From Emticicia sp. BO119 (lineage in GTDB: Bacteria > Bacteroidota > Bacteroidia > Cytophagales > Spirosomataceae): 64,000 bases of DNA. Under the pieces are notes generated by a model that saw nothing but the letters and a program-made list of their open reading frames with translations, did no database searches and was not told the origin of the DNA. The stretch covers positions 124,001-188,000 of the forward strand of contig NZ_JACETV010000004.1 of the NCBI RefSeq assembly GCF_013912375.1, read 5' to 3'. Every line of letters begins with the position of its first letter. Within the stretch, counting starts at the first letter, position 1. Below, piece by piece: positions 8,620 to 17,412 of this stretch. A program made the position numbers and the translations under genes.

Positions 8620-8655
8620 ACGCTTTCATTAAGTTTGTATATAAAAAAATTGAGA

Positions 8656-9012
8656 ATGGGAGAAGAAGACAAATTAAAAGAAAACTGGCAAACATTGTTG
8701 CAATTTCTAAAAGAAAATATCGGAAAGAAACCTGTAGATTTAAATGGTGTATTGTTCGTCATAGGTGTACAGGAATTAGGGCAGGGCAAGAAGTTCTTTA
8801 CAAAAGAACAAAAACAGGATCTGATGCACATAGCTATCTGCAGGGTTTTGAGTTATGGAGGCTATTACGAACTCGAAGGCAAAGATAAAGAAGGCTGGCC
8901 TCATTGGAAATTAATAAAACCTTTGCCTAATTTTGATTTATTATCACAAGAGAAACTATTAAAACATTTTGTAATAGAATATTTCAGAAAAGAAGTCGGA
9001 TTACACATATGA
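8656..9012 (+). CDS. conserved small protein coupled to xth, function unknown
   Basis: Protein of 118 residues, soluble, rich in Lys/Glu, without signal peptide. I chose the ATG at 8656 (MGEEDKLKENW). The longer in-frame start at 8602 would run across the comF start on the other strand and add an unrelated hydrophobic leader. The middle part (LNGVLFVIGVQELG, then KEQKQDLMHIAICRVLSYGGYYEL and GWPHWKL) looks like a folded domain conserved in Bacteroidota, but I cannot assign a family. It overlaps the exonuclease III start by 4 bases (ATGA), so the two are translationally coupled; a link to DNA repair is inferred only from this coupling. Confidence 0.75.
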   Translation: MGEEDKLKENWQTLLQFLKENIGKKPVDLNGVLFVIGVQELGQGKKFFTKEQKQDLMHIAICRVLSYGGYYELEGKDKEGWPHWKLIKPLPNFDLLSQEKLLKHFVIEYFRKEVGLHI

Positions 9013-9776
9013 GAATCATCAGCTACAATGTCAATGGCATCCGTGCCGCCATCAAAAAAGGCCTGTTAGATTGGCTCAAAAATCATCAACCAGACGCTAT
9101 CTGTCTGCAAGAAATCAAACTATCCGAAACCGAGGTAGTTGAAGATCATTTTAAAGCCCTGGGATATCATTGTTATTGGTATCCTGCCCAGAAACGAGGA
9201 TATAGCGGTGTTGCTATTCTCACAAAAGTAAAACCAAAACACGTGGAATATGGCATGGGAATTAAAGAGTATGACTTTGAAGGTAGAATGATTCGTGCCG
9301 ATTTTGATAATTTTTCCCTGGTTTGTACTTATTTCCCCTCAGGAACGTCAGGTGATGAACGTCAGGGCATTAAAATGAAATTCGTAGAAGATTTTTTCGT
9401 TTATATTGAAAAACTCAGCAAGACTCACCCTAACCTTGTATTGAGTGGAGACGTAAACATTTGTCATCAGGAGATAGATATCCATAATCCCAAAGCAAAT
9501 GCAAAATCGTCAGGTTTTTTACCGGAAGAGCGGGCATGGGTTGGCAGGTTTCTTGATAGTGGTTATATTGATACTTTCAGGTTTTTTAACCAGAGCCCTC
9601 ATAACTATACCTGGTGGTCTTTAAGATTCGGAGCAAGAGCAAAAAATTTAGGTTGGCGTATTGATTATCATTTTGCTTCTAACTCATTACAACTTCATTT
9701 AAAGAGTGCTGCCATTTACCCTGAATTGCATTTTTCTGACCATTGTCCTATTGAACTTTGTTTAGAATTTGCTTAA
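9009..9776 (+). CDS. xth: exodeoxyribonuclease III (AP endonuclease)
   Basis: Cleaves DNA 5' of abasic sites and trims 3' ends in base-excision repair. The 255 residues contain the EEP-fold hallmarks: N-terminal SYNVNGIRAA, metal-ligand LQEIKL, YSGVAIL, the catalytic Asp/Asn pair in SGDVNICHQEID, the TWWSLR...NLGWRIDYH segment, and the C-terminal SDHCPIEL with catalytic Asp-His. Its ATG overlaps the previous stop (ATGA), which indicates coupled expression. No downstream gene follows for about 350 bp. Sequence alone does not separate the ExoA and Xth subgroups with certainty. Confidence 0.95.
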   Translation: MRIISYNVNGIRAAIKKGLLDWLKNHQPDAICLQEIKLSETEVVEDHFKALGYHCYWYPAQKRGYSGVAILTKVKPKHVEYGMGIKEYDFEGRMIRADFDNFSLVCTYFPSGTSGDERQGIKMKFVEDFFVYIEKLSKTHPNLVLSGDVNICHQEIDIHNPKANAKSSGFLPEERAWVGRFLDSGYIDTFRFFNQSPHNYTWWSLRFGARAKNLGWRIDYHFASNSLQLHLKSAAIYPELHFSDHCPIELCLEFA

Positions 9777-10123
9777 AAGCTAAATATTAAGGTTAATGAG
9801 AGGGGGTTGGTCGACAAAATAAACAATTATAGCGAGTTGTTTTAGTAATGAATGCACCTTTGTTTTAAATTAGAATGGTATTCTAATTTACGTTTTATCT
9901 TTTATCTGGAATCCTGACTTTCAGACTAATGCCCTTTGAAATTTGATTGAGTTTTTTCAGAATGCTAAAATCTCAACTCTATTCTATGGTTTCTTTTACT
10001 ATATCTGAGTCTGAAAGTTAAATTATTCAGTTAATAAGACTAACTTTAGATTAAATAATGTTTCACTTAAATTTAGTTCTCACCCGGTTTTTTCGTTAAA
10101 AATCCTTAATCTTTTATACAATC
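9777..10123. other. intergenic region before the DUF4175 gene
   Basis: An AT-rich gap of 347 bp. It contains a perfect 10-bp stem, AAATTAGAAT/ATTCTAATTT, with a 3-base loop at 9867-9889. It also has a widely spaced 11-bp inverted repeat, ACTTTCAGACT (9917-9927) with AGTCTGAAAGT (10008-10018). No TAnnTTTG element of good quality and no ORF are evident, so the promoter is not located. Confidence 0.5.
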
Positions 10124-13100
10124 ATGTCAAGTTCAGTTAAAGCTCTTTTTGTGAAGATTGATGAGTACAAGCGGCAGTATTACAAAAACCTTTTGATTAA
10201 AGGTTCATTGTTTACTTTGGCTCTCTTGTTATCATCATTTCTCTTACTCAATGCCATTGAGTACTTCGGCCGTTTTAGCTCTGTTATCAGAGGTGCTTTA
10301 CTTTTTGGATTCATAGGAGTAGCTCTTTATTCGCTTGTTTTCTGGGTAATCAAGCCTATTTTATATTTACTGCATTTCAACGAACCTCTTACATATGAAA
10401 AAGCGGCTAACGAAATCGGGAAGTTCTTTCCTGAAGTAGGGGATAGGCTACTGAATACACTTCAATTAGCTCAGTTTTCCGAAAAAGAAAATGCCCTATT
10501 ACAGGCAAGTATCGACCAGAAATCTCAAGACTTAAAGTTTGTTAGATTTGCAGATGCCATTAAGTTTAGTGAAAATAAGAAGTATCTGAAATATGCTTTA
10601 CCCCCATTAGTATTGGTTCTATTAATTGCAGCTGTCTCACCAAAGTTTTTTAAAAATAGTACTGAAAGAATCGTGTACTTTCAGAAAGATTTTGCAGAAG
10701 AAGCACCCTTTAAGTTTCAGATTACTAACGAAGAACTTAAGGCTGTAAAAAATGAAGATTTCATTCTTAATTTAAAGTTGATCGGTAACGCTGTTCCTGA
10801 AGCAGTGTATTTGGTTGCCAATGATAGAAAATTCAAGATGAATTCAGCCGATAATAAGACTTATTCTTTTACTTTCTCAAAAGTACAGAATCCTGTCGAC
10901 TTTCATTTTCTTGCTTCCGGCTTTAAATCGAATGCCTTCGAACTGGAGCTTATCAGCCGCCCTAATCTGCTTTCTTTCGATGTAGCGTTGAATTACCCTT
11001 CTTACTTGAATAAAGCTAATGAGGCCTTCAACAATGTAGGAAATTTAGTGGTACCAGAAGGTACTACAGTTCAATGGAATTTCAAAGCAGTAAATACAGA
11101 CTCTTTATATCTAAGTTTTGACAATGAAGGCAAGTTATTAGCTAAAGACGGTTTCGGAGATAATTTCTCTTATGTAAAACGTTTAAAAAATTCTTCTTCT
11201 TATCAGATACACCTAAAAAATGAATATAGCAGTAACCGTGAAAATGTTGATTTTTATATTAACGTTATTCCTGACCGGTATCCTCAAATTCAGTTGGAGC
11301 AATTAAAGGATTCTACACTATTCAATTATATTGTATTAGGCGGAAACATTACTGATGATTACGGTCTATCTCAATTTAAGCTTTTTTATAAAGCTATCAG
11401 AGATAATAACCAGAATCAACCATATGCCTCAGCCGATGTAGCATTTAATAAATCACAGGTATCTCAAAGCTTCTATTATCAGATGCCTTTAGCAGACCTT
11501 CAGTTGAATCCGGGAGATAAGGTTGAGTATTATCTTCAGCTATGGGACAATGACGGCGTAAACGGTGCAAAAAGCACTAAAACACCTACGATGACTCTTG
11601 CTCTGCCATCGGCTAAAATGTACGATGCCGAAATAGAAAAAGCAACAGAGAAAACCGAGGATATGCTTGAGAAGCTGAACGAAAAATCGAAAAAGTTAAA
11701 AAATGAATTAGCTAATCTTGAAAATCGTTTAAAAAGTAAAAAGGATTTAGATTTTCAGGAGAAAAAACAATTGGAAGAACTGATTCGTAAACGTGATGAA
11801 TTGAATAACGAATTGAAAACCTTACAGGAGCAATTCGACCAGATGCAGGAGAAGGCCAATCGTTTTCAACAGCAAAGCCCGCAATTGCAGGAAAAAATGC
11901 AACAGTTGAAAAAGCTGATGAATGAGTTGATGAATGATGAAACCAATAAAATGTATGAAGAGTTGAAAAAACTGCTTGATAAAGATATGGATGAAAAAAC
12001 CATTGAGCAATTAGAGAAGTTAAAAAATAAGGAGCGTAATATGGACAAGGAGATTGATCGCACTTTAAAACTATTTAAACAGCTACAATTGCAACAAAAG
12101 GTTGAGAAAACTGCTAAAGAACTGGAGAAGTTAGCCGAGAAACAAGATAAATTGGGTGATGAAACCAAAAAGGAGGAGGAGTTGAATAAAGAGAAAGGAA
12201 AGGATGCTATCAATAAAGAGAAAGAACAAGGGAAGGATAAAGACAAGGAAAAATCTGATAAAGACAAATCTGACGAAAATAAAGATGGCAAGAAGGAAGA
12301 CTCGAAGGATGGAAAGAAAGATGATTCTAAAGATGGTAAAAAAGATGAATCTAAGGATAACAAAGACCAGAATCAGGATGGTAATAAAGATAAAAGTGAT
12401 GAGTTAAAGAAAGAGCAGGAAAAGCTTACAAAGGAGTTTGAGGATATGAAAGAGAAAATGAAGGATATTGAGCAATTGAGTAAAGAACTTAAAAAAGACT
12501 TAGACCCTCAAAAAGAAGATCAGGAAGAAATATCTAAAGAGCAAAAGAATGCAGAGAAGCAACTCGACCAGAAACAAAACAATTCTGCCTCTAAGAGTCA
12601 AAAGAAAGCGGCTAATAAAATGAAACAAATGGCACAACAGATGTCAGAATCTATGCAAAGTCAGGAGATGAAAGAAATGGACGAAGATTTGGATGCTTTA
12701 AGAGCTATTTTAGAGAACCTTGTTAAACTCTCTTTCGATCAGGAAAGTTTAATGAAAGACTTCAGAAATATGACTGTTTCTGACCCAAGATTTGTAAAGC
12801 TATCACAAGACCAGTTAAAGTTACAAGATGATGCCAAGATTATTGAAGACAGTCTTTATTCTCTCGCTAAACGCGTAATGCAAATCCAGTCTTTTGTAAC
12901 ACGAGAAGTAACTACAATGCGCAACTCAATGGATGAAAGCGTAAAGTTTATCAAAGAACGAAAATTAAATGTAGCATCTGCAAAACAACAGTTTGCTATG
13001 ACTTCAATCAATAATCTTGCACTGATGCTTAGCGATACCTTCAGCCAGATGCAACAGATGATGGCTAATGCCATGCCCGGAAATGGTAAAAAAGGTAAAA

Positions 13101-13627
13101 AAAGTAAAAATCCATCTCAAATGCCTTTAGGAGAAATGCAACAAAAACTTAATGAAGGTATGGAGAAAATGGGGCAGGGTAATAAACCTGGCAGGCAGAT
13201 GTCAGAAGAAGCTGCCAGATTAGCACAGGAACAAGCAAAGCTTCGTAAGATGATTCAACAGTTACAAGATGAGCTAAAAGGCACCGAAGTAGGTAAGCGG
13301 TTAGGTAATGAACTGAAAGACCTTGAGAAGAAAATGGATGAAAACGAAACAGATCTTGTAAACAAGCGAATAAACCCTGAACTGATGAAGCGTTCTAAAG
13401 AATTGCAAACCCGGCTTTTAGAAGCAGAAAAGGCTATCAAGCAACAAGAGGAAGACCCGACTCGCCAGTCTCGGACAGCTCAACAGTTCAATAGACAGGC
13501 TCCACCATCTATGGAGAAGTTTTTACAGGAGAAAGTAAAGCAAGTGGAATTAATTAGAACAGTTCCGCCCAATTATACACCATTCTATAAGAAACAAACT
13601 GATACTTATTTCAGAAAAATCAAGTAA
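10124..13627 (+). CDS. DUF4175 family membrane protein with long coiled coil
   Basis: Protein of 1167 residues. Three hydrophobic segments at the N-terminus (about residues 25-46, 55-77 and 155-170) frame a block with the DUF4175-type text EKAANEIGKFFPEVGDRLLNTLQLA. A predicted extracytoplasmic beta-rich region follows to about residue 500. The rest is highly charged coiled coil rich in Lys, Glu, Gln and Met. It includes a low-complexity Lys/Asp stretch at about 700-770 with three 8-residue repeats of the KDGKKxxS type. The protein is typical of Bacteroidota; its function is not established, and an envelope scaffold role is inference. The gene stands alone, with its own terminator hairpin at 13651. 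Confidence 0.82.
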   Translation: MSSSVKALFVKIDEYKRQYYKNLLIKGSLFTLALLLSSFLLLNAIEYFGRFSSVIRGALLFGFIGVALYSLVFWVIKPILYLLHFNEPLTYEKAANEIGKFFPEVGDRLLNTLQLAQFSEKENALLQASIDQKSQDLKFVRFADAIKFSENKKYLKYALPPLVLVLLIAAVSPKFFKNSTERIVYFQKDFAEEAPFKFQITNEELKAVKNEDFILNLKLIGNAVPEAVYLVANDRKFKMNSADNKTYSFTFSKVQNPVDFHFLASGFKSNAFELELISRPNLLSFDVALNYPSYLNKANEAFNNVGNLVVPEGTTVQWNFKAVNTDSLYLSFDNEGKLLAKDGFGDNFSYVKRLKNSSSYQIHLKNEYSSNRENVDFYINVIPDRYPQIQLEQLKDSTLFNYIVLGGNITDDYGLSQFKLFYKAIRDNNQNQPYASADVAFNKSQVSQSFYYQMPLADLQLNPGDKVEYYLQLWDNDGVNGAKSTKTPTMTLALPSAKMYDAEIEKATEKTEDMLEKLNEKSKKLKNELANLENRLKSKKDLDFQEKKQLEELIRKRDELNNELKTLQEQFDQMQEKANRFQQQSPQLQEKMQQLKKLMNELMNDETNKMYEELKKLLDKDMDEKTIEQLEKLKNKERNMDKEIDRTLKLFKQLQLQQKVEKTAKELEKLAEKQDKLGDETKKEEELNKEKGKDAINKEKEQGKDKDKEKSDKDKSDENKDGKKEDSKDGKKDDSKDGKKDESKDNKDQNQDGNKDKSDELKKEQEKLTKEFEDMKEKMKDIEQLSKELKKDLDPQKEDQEEISKEQKNAEKQLDQKQNNSASKSQKKAANKMKQMAQQMSESMQSQEMKEMDEDLDALRAILENLVKLSFDQESLMKDFRNMTVSDPRFVKLSQDQLKLQDDAKIIEDSLYSLAKRVMQIQSFVTREVTTMRNSMDESVKFIKERKLNVASAKQQFAMTSINNLALMLSDTFSQMQQMMANAMPGNGKKGKKSKNPSQMPLGEMQQKLNEGMEKMGQGNKPGRQMSEEAARLAQEQAKLRKMIQQLQDELKGTEVGKRLGNELKDLEKKMDENETDLVNKRINPELMKRSKELQTRLLEAEKAIKQQEEDPTRQSRTAQQFNRQAPPSMEKFLQEKVKQVELIRTVPPNYTPFYKKQTDTYFRKIK
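12284..12355 (+). repeat. three 24-bp in-frame tandem repeats
   Basis: Three consecutive 24-bp units, each starting GATGG and coding for a D-G-K-K-acidic-acidic-S-K octapeptide, inside the DUF4175 gene. Units differ at several third positions, so they are not a recent slippage product. The Lys/Asp-rich coding around them is similar but not in register. Confidence 0.75.
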
Positions 13628-13650
13628 CAATATTTATTCGTAAATTTGCA

Positions 13651-13678
13651 GGGACATTTCTTGGAGTGTCCCTTTTTT
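13651..13678 (+). terminator. terminator after the DUF4175 gene
   Basis: Stem GGGACA/TGTCCC followed by six T, 23 bp after the stop. A TAAATTTG sequence at 13641-13648 immediately precedes it, but a start point there would fall inside the stem, so I read the hairpin as a terminator. Confidence 0.75.
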
Positions 13679-13774
13679 ATTTTAACTGATATCCTTCTTC
13701 CAATCTTACTGGTTTAAGTTTTTACCATATTCAAGTTTGGAAGTTTTTTATCCAAAAGTATAAGTCAATTTTCT

Positions 13775-13790
13775 GTTTCACGTGGAACAC
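13775..13790. promoter_or_regulatory. parS-like site 1 (TGTTTCACGTGGAACA)
   Basis: A 16-bp sequence differing at one position from the palindromic parS consensus TGTTTCACGTGAAACA recognised by ParB/Spo0J in many phyla. It lies 55 bp before the mnmG ATG. A second copy follows 37 bp downstream. Being a pair, intergenic and next to mnmG and a putative oriC makes a chance match unlikely. Confidence 0.85.
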
Positions 13791-13811
13791 AAATATATTT
13801 TCGCAATCAAA

Positions 13812-13827
13812 AGTTTCACGTGGAACC
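13812..13827. promoter_or_regulatory. parS-like site 2 (AGTTTCACGTGGAACC)
   Basis: Shares the inner 14 bases GTTTCACGTGGAAC with site 1, with both end bases changed. It sits 17 bp before the mnmG start codon, so it would lie in the 5' leader of mnmG. ParB binding here could also influence mnmG expression (inference). Confidence 0.8.
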
Positions 13828-13844
13828 ATAAACAATTTTAAACA

Positions 13845-15707
13845 ATGTTTCCAGAATATGATGTTATAGTAGTAGGGGCAGGCCATGCCGGATGTGAAGC
13901 CGCTTCGGCCGCAGCAACAATGGGTTCAACTACACTATTGATAACAATGAATATGCAAACCATTGCACAGATGTCGTGCAACCCTGCAATGGGTGGTGTA
14001 GCTAAAGGACAAATAGTTCGTGAAATAGATGCATTGGGTGGCCGCTCTGGGATTATAAGTGATAAAACTATGATTCAATTCAGAATGCTCAATCGATCTA
14101 AAGGTCCGGCTATGTGGAGTCCAAGATGCCAGAGTGATAGAATGATGTTTGCACAAGAATGGAGAGATACGTTGGAAAATATCCCGAACCTGGATATTTG
14201 GCAGGACATGGCCGTAGGTATTCTTGTAAATAACAATAGAGTAGTAGGTATAAAAACTTCAATGGGTTTAGAAATTAGAAGTAGATCAGTAGTTCTTACA
14301 AATGGTACATTTTTGAATGGAAAGATTCATATAGGTGAAAAAACCTTTGGGGGTGGCAGAACAGGGGAGAAGGCGGCTCATGGTATAACAGAGCAATTAA
14401 TAGAATTAGGCTTCGAATCCGGGAGAATGAAAACCGGAACACCGCCAAGAGTAGATGGTAGATCGTTAGACTGGTCTGAAATGGAAGAACAAAAAGGAGA
14501 CGAAAATCCTGAAAAATTTTCTTATACAGATACACCTAAACTAACAAAACAAAGAAGTTGCTATGTAACCTATACAAATGAGCAGGTACATCAAACCCTT
14601 AGAAAAGGCTTTGACAGATCTCCTATGTTCAGCGGAAGAATAAAAGGTTTAGGTCCACGATACTGCCCATCTGTTGAAGATAAAATTAATCGCTTTGCTG
14701 ATAAAGACCGTCATCAGATTTTTGTTGAACCTGAAGGCTGGAATACAGTAGAAATGTATATTAATGGATTTTCAACTTCTTTGCCAGAAGATATTCAGTA
14801 TGAAGCACTCCGTTTAATTCCTGGATTTAAAAATGCCAAGATGTTCAGACCAGGATATGCGATAGAATACGATTTTTTTCCACCAACTCAGCTCAAATTA
14901 ACTTTAGAAACACATTTAATTGAAAATCTATTTTTTGCCGGACAGATTAATGGTACAACCGGATATGAAGAAGCGGCATGTCAGGGTTTAGTAGCAGGAA
15001 TCAACGCCCACAATAAAGTAAAGGATAAAGAGGCTTTTATCTTAAAACGTAATGAGGCTTATATTGGAGTATTGATAGATGACCTTGTAAATAAAGGTAC
15101 TGAAGAACCATATAGAATGTTTACCTCCAGAGCGGAGTTTCGTACACTTTTAAGACAGGATAATGCCGATATACGTCTGACTCAAAAAGGATACAATATT
15201 GGCTTAGCATCTGAGATTCGTTTAGATAGAATGATTCAGAAAAGGGAAGAATCTGAAAAGCTGGTAAAAGCATTAAAAGAAATGAAGATATCTCCTGATC
15301 AGGCAAATGGATTTCTGGAATCAATTGAATCAGCTGGTTTGAGAGAAAAGTCTTCCTATTATAGTATTCTTAAAAGGCCTGAAATTGAGATTGAGGATAT
15401 AAAGAATCTGAGCACTGAAATAAAAAACTATTTAGAAAGTTTTGATGATGAGGTAATGGAGCAAGCAGTTATTCATGTTAAATATGAAAGTTATATTGAG
15501 AAAGAATTATTGATGGCTGACAAAATGGCAAAGTTAGAAAACCTGAATATTGTCTCAACAATTGATTATGATAAACTTACATCTATTTCAATAGAAGCGC
15601 GCCAAAAGCTCAAAAAGATTAAACCGCAGACATTGGGACAAGCCTCGCGGATAAGTGGCGTTTCACCAGCAGATATTTCAGTACTGATGGTGCACCTTGG
15701 AAGATAG
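13845..15707 (+). CDS. mnmG: tRNA uridine-5-carboxymethylaminomethyl synthase subunit MnmG (GidA)
   Basis: The FAD-dependent partner of MnmE that installs the cmnm5 group on U34 of certain tRNAs. The 620 residues start with the dinucleotide-binding loop [12 protein letters not shown] (GAGHAG at 11-16). They continue with [67 protein letters not shown], and [20 protein letters not shown], ending in the helical MnmE-binding domain. Length is normal and all motifs are intact. Two parS-like sites occupy the leader. mnmG (gidA) classically marks the replication-origin region, consistent with the oriC-like sequence 2 kb beyond its end. It ends in a hairpin terminator. Confidence 0.98.
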   Translation: MFPEYDVIVVGAGHAGCEAASAAATMGSTTLLITMNMQTIAQMSCNPAMGGVAKGQIVREIDALGGRSGIISDKTMIQFRMLNRSKGPAMWSPRCQSDRMMFAQEWRDTLENIPNLDIWQDMAVGILVNNNRVVGIKTSMGLEIRSRSVVLTNGTFLNGKIHIGEKTFGGGRTGEKAAHGITEQLIELGFESGRMKTGTPPRVDGRSLDWSEMEEQKGDENPEKFSYTDTPKLTKQRSCYVTYTNEQVHQTLRKGFDRSPMFSGRIKGLGPRYCPSVEDKINRFADKDRHQIFVEPEGWNTVEMYINGFSTSLPEDIQYEALRLIPGFKNAKMFRPGYAIEYDFFPPTQLKLTLETHLIENLFFAGQINGTTGYEEAACQGLVAGINAHNKVKDKEAFILKRNEAYIGVLIDDLVNKGTEEPYRMFTSRAEFRTLLRQDNADIRLTQKGYNIGLASEIRLDRMIQKREESEKLVKALKEMKISPDQANGFLESIESAGLREKSSYYSILKRPEIEIEDIKNLSTEIKNYLESFDDEVMEQAVIHVKYESYIEKELLMADKMAKLENLNIVSTIDYDKLTSISIEARQKLKKIKPQTLGQASRISGVSPADISVLMVHLGR

Positions 15708-15729
15708 AAACTATTAAATTTTCTTAATT

Positions 15730-15756
15730 ACCCTCAAATATCATTTGGGGGTTTTA
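15730..15756 (+). terminator. mnmG terminator
   Basis: A 10-bp stem ACCCTCAAAT/ATTTGGGGGT with a 3-base loop and a T-rich tail, 23 bp after the mnmG stop. The tail merges into the promoter element of the next gene. Confidence 0.8.
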
Positions 15757-15762
15757 TTTTTG
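15755..15762 (+). promoter_or_regulatory. TAnnTTTG element before the Ig-like lipoprotein gene
   Basis: TATTTTTG ends 18 bases before the ATG at 15781, giving a leader of only about 10-14 nt if used. It overlaps the T-tail of the mnmG terminator. Confidence 0.5.
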
Positions 15763-15780
15763 AAGTTCAAAGCCAAAAGC

Positions 15781-17412
15781 ATGTCAAAGAATAATTTAAA
15801 TAAAATCATAATCATTTTATTACTCAGTAATTTATTATTGGGTTGTGCTCAGTTTGTACCTCCAACAGGTGGAAAAAGAGACGAGACTCCTCCAAATTTA
15901 ATAAAATCTATACCTGTTAACAAGCAAACTAATTTCAAAGGAAAACAAATTGAGCTATATTTTGATGAGTTAATAGATGTTACATCTCTAAGGCAGGAGT
16001 TAGTGATAATTCCAGAACAAGAGGGATTTTATAATATTAAAACTAAATCTAATAGTGTTGTTCTTAAATTCGATCAAGCATTTAAAGACAGTACAACATA
16101 CACACTTAATTTTAAAAGAGGAGTAAAAGACCTGAACGAGAGAAACGAAGTTCAAAACCTAAAATTGGCGTTTAGCACAGGACCAAAAATTGATTCATTA
16201 GAATTACAGGGCAATGTAAAAAACCTGTTCACCAATCAACCAATTTTGGATGCACAGGTTTCTTTATATCAAGTAAATGATTCTTTAAATCTGAAAAAAA
16301 GCAAACCCAATTATTTTCTTAAAACTGACTCAAGCGGAAACTTCAGGTTCGAAAATCTAAAAAAAGGAAAATTTAGATTATATGCCTATACAGATAAAAA
16401 CAGTAACTTAAGGTTTGACGCCAAATCAGAAATGATTGCTTTTGTAAAAGATACTATTAAACTGGATTCAAATATATCAAATGTCAATATGTCATTATAT
16501 ATGGCAAATAACGACAAACCAAAAAATCAGAAGACTTTACAGAGAGCAGAAGATTTTACTGTAATTTATGATAAAAATATCAAGACTTACGAAGTTTCAT
16601 TCGTAAATCCGGCAGATAGTCTTCCATATTCAGCTCAAAGAAATGAAATAAAATTTTATAATATTCCTTTAAAAACGGATACAGTCAAAGTAAATATTAC
16701 AGTAAGGGATTCAGCAGACAATGCTATGACTCATTTGCAGAAAATCAAATTCAGAGATACCGAAAGAAGAACACCAAGACGAGCCAGACAGGATAATTTT
16801 CCATTTCAGACTGATCCGAAAACAAGAGAGGCTGTAGAAAAGAATTTTGCTCTTGATTTATACTTCGATACACCAATAGCTAAAATAGATTTCAACAAAA
16901 TCAAACTATTAAGTGATACGATAAATAATGAACCTTTAGATGAAAAGACCATATTGTGGAACACATACAAAACGCAGTTAAAAATTACTAAAGTTATTTC
17001 AGCCACAAGAGAAATAAAATTAGAGTTTCAGACAGGAGCATTTATAGATATCAAAGGAGATTCCAGTGAAAGGTTAATACTGCGAAATCCAATTTTAAAA
17101 CCCGAAGATTATGGAATTGTTGAAGGAAACATTGAAGGAAATAAGGAAAATAAAATCGTACAATTAGTAGATGAGAACTATAAAGTAGAAGCAGAACAAA
17201 AAACAACAAACAACAAATTCACTTTCTTAAATGTAAAACCTGGAGCGTATCTATTCAGAATAATTGTTGACAGCAATGAAAACGGACAATGGGATTATGG
17301 AAATGTAGATAAAGATATAGAGCCTGAAAAGGTTCACTTCTCAGAGGAAGTCATCAGAGTCAAGGCAAATTTCGAATTAAGGGGAATTAAAGTTTCCATT
17401 CCAGAGAAGTAG
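15781..17412 (+). CDS. Ig-like domain lipoprotein of Bacteroidota
   Basis: A lipoprotein of 543 residues starting at the ATG at 15781 (MSKNNLNKII). The further upstream in-frame start would place a charged leader ahead of the signal peptide and run over the terminator. The lipobox LLLGC is followed by the conserved opening QFVPPTGGKRDETPPNLIKSIP, a hallmark of a widespread Bacteroidota family with an N-terminal Big_5-type Ig-like domain (ELYFDELIDV... STTYTLNFKRGVKD). The middle holds a carboxypeptidase-regulatory-like beta domain (DSSGNFRFENLKKGKFRLYAY) and the end has a second such domain (GAYLFRIIVDSNENGQWD). Likely exposed in the periplasm or on the cell surface. Function is not known. 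Confidence 0.82.
   Translation: MSKNNLNKIIIILLLSNLLLGCAQFVPPTGGKRDETPPNLIKSIPVNKQTNFKGKQIELYFDELIDVTSLRQELVIIPEQEGFYNIKTKSNSVVLKFDQAFKDSTTYTLNFKRGVKDLNERNEVQNLKLAFSTGPKIDSLELQGNVKNLFTNQPILDAQVSLYQVNDSLNLKKSKPNYFLKTDSSGNFRFENLKKGKFRLYAYTDKNSNLRFDAKSEMIAFVKDTIKLDSNISNVNMSLYMANNDKPKNQKTLQRAEDFTVIYDKNIKTYEVSFVNPADSLPYSAQRNEIKFYNIPLKTDTVKVNITVRDSADNAMTHLQKIKFRDTERRTPRRARQDNFPFQTDPKTREAVEKNFALDLYFDTPIAKIDFNKIKLLSDTINNEPLDEKTILWNTYKTQLKITKVISATREIKLEFQTGAFIDIKGDSSERLILRNPILKPEDYGIVEGNIEGNKENKIVQLVDENYKVEAEQKTTNNKFTFLNVKPGAYLFRIIVDSNENGQWDYGNVDKDIEPEKVHFSEEVIRVKANFELRGIKVSIPEK

Noticed and set aside
11866-12363. Long open reading antisense to the DUF4175 gene
   Set aside because: It is an artefact of Lys/Glu-rich codons read backwards as Ser/Phe-rich sequence; the plus strand holds the real gene.
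13641-13648. TAAATTTG as promoter for mnmG
   Set aside because: A start site there would fall inside the terminator stem at 13651-13672; it is more likely a coincidental AT-rich match.
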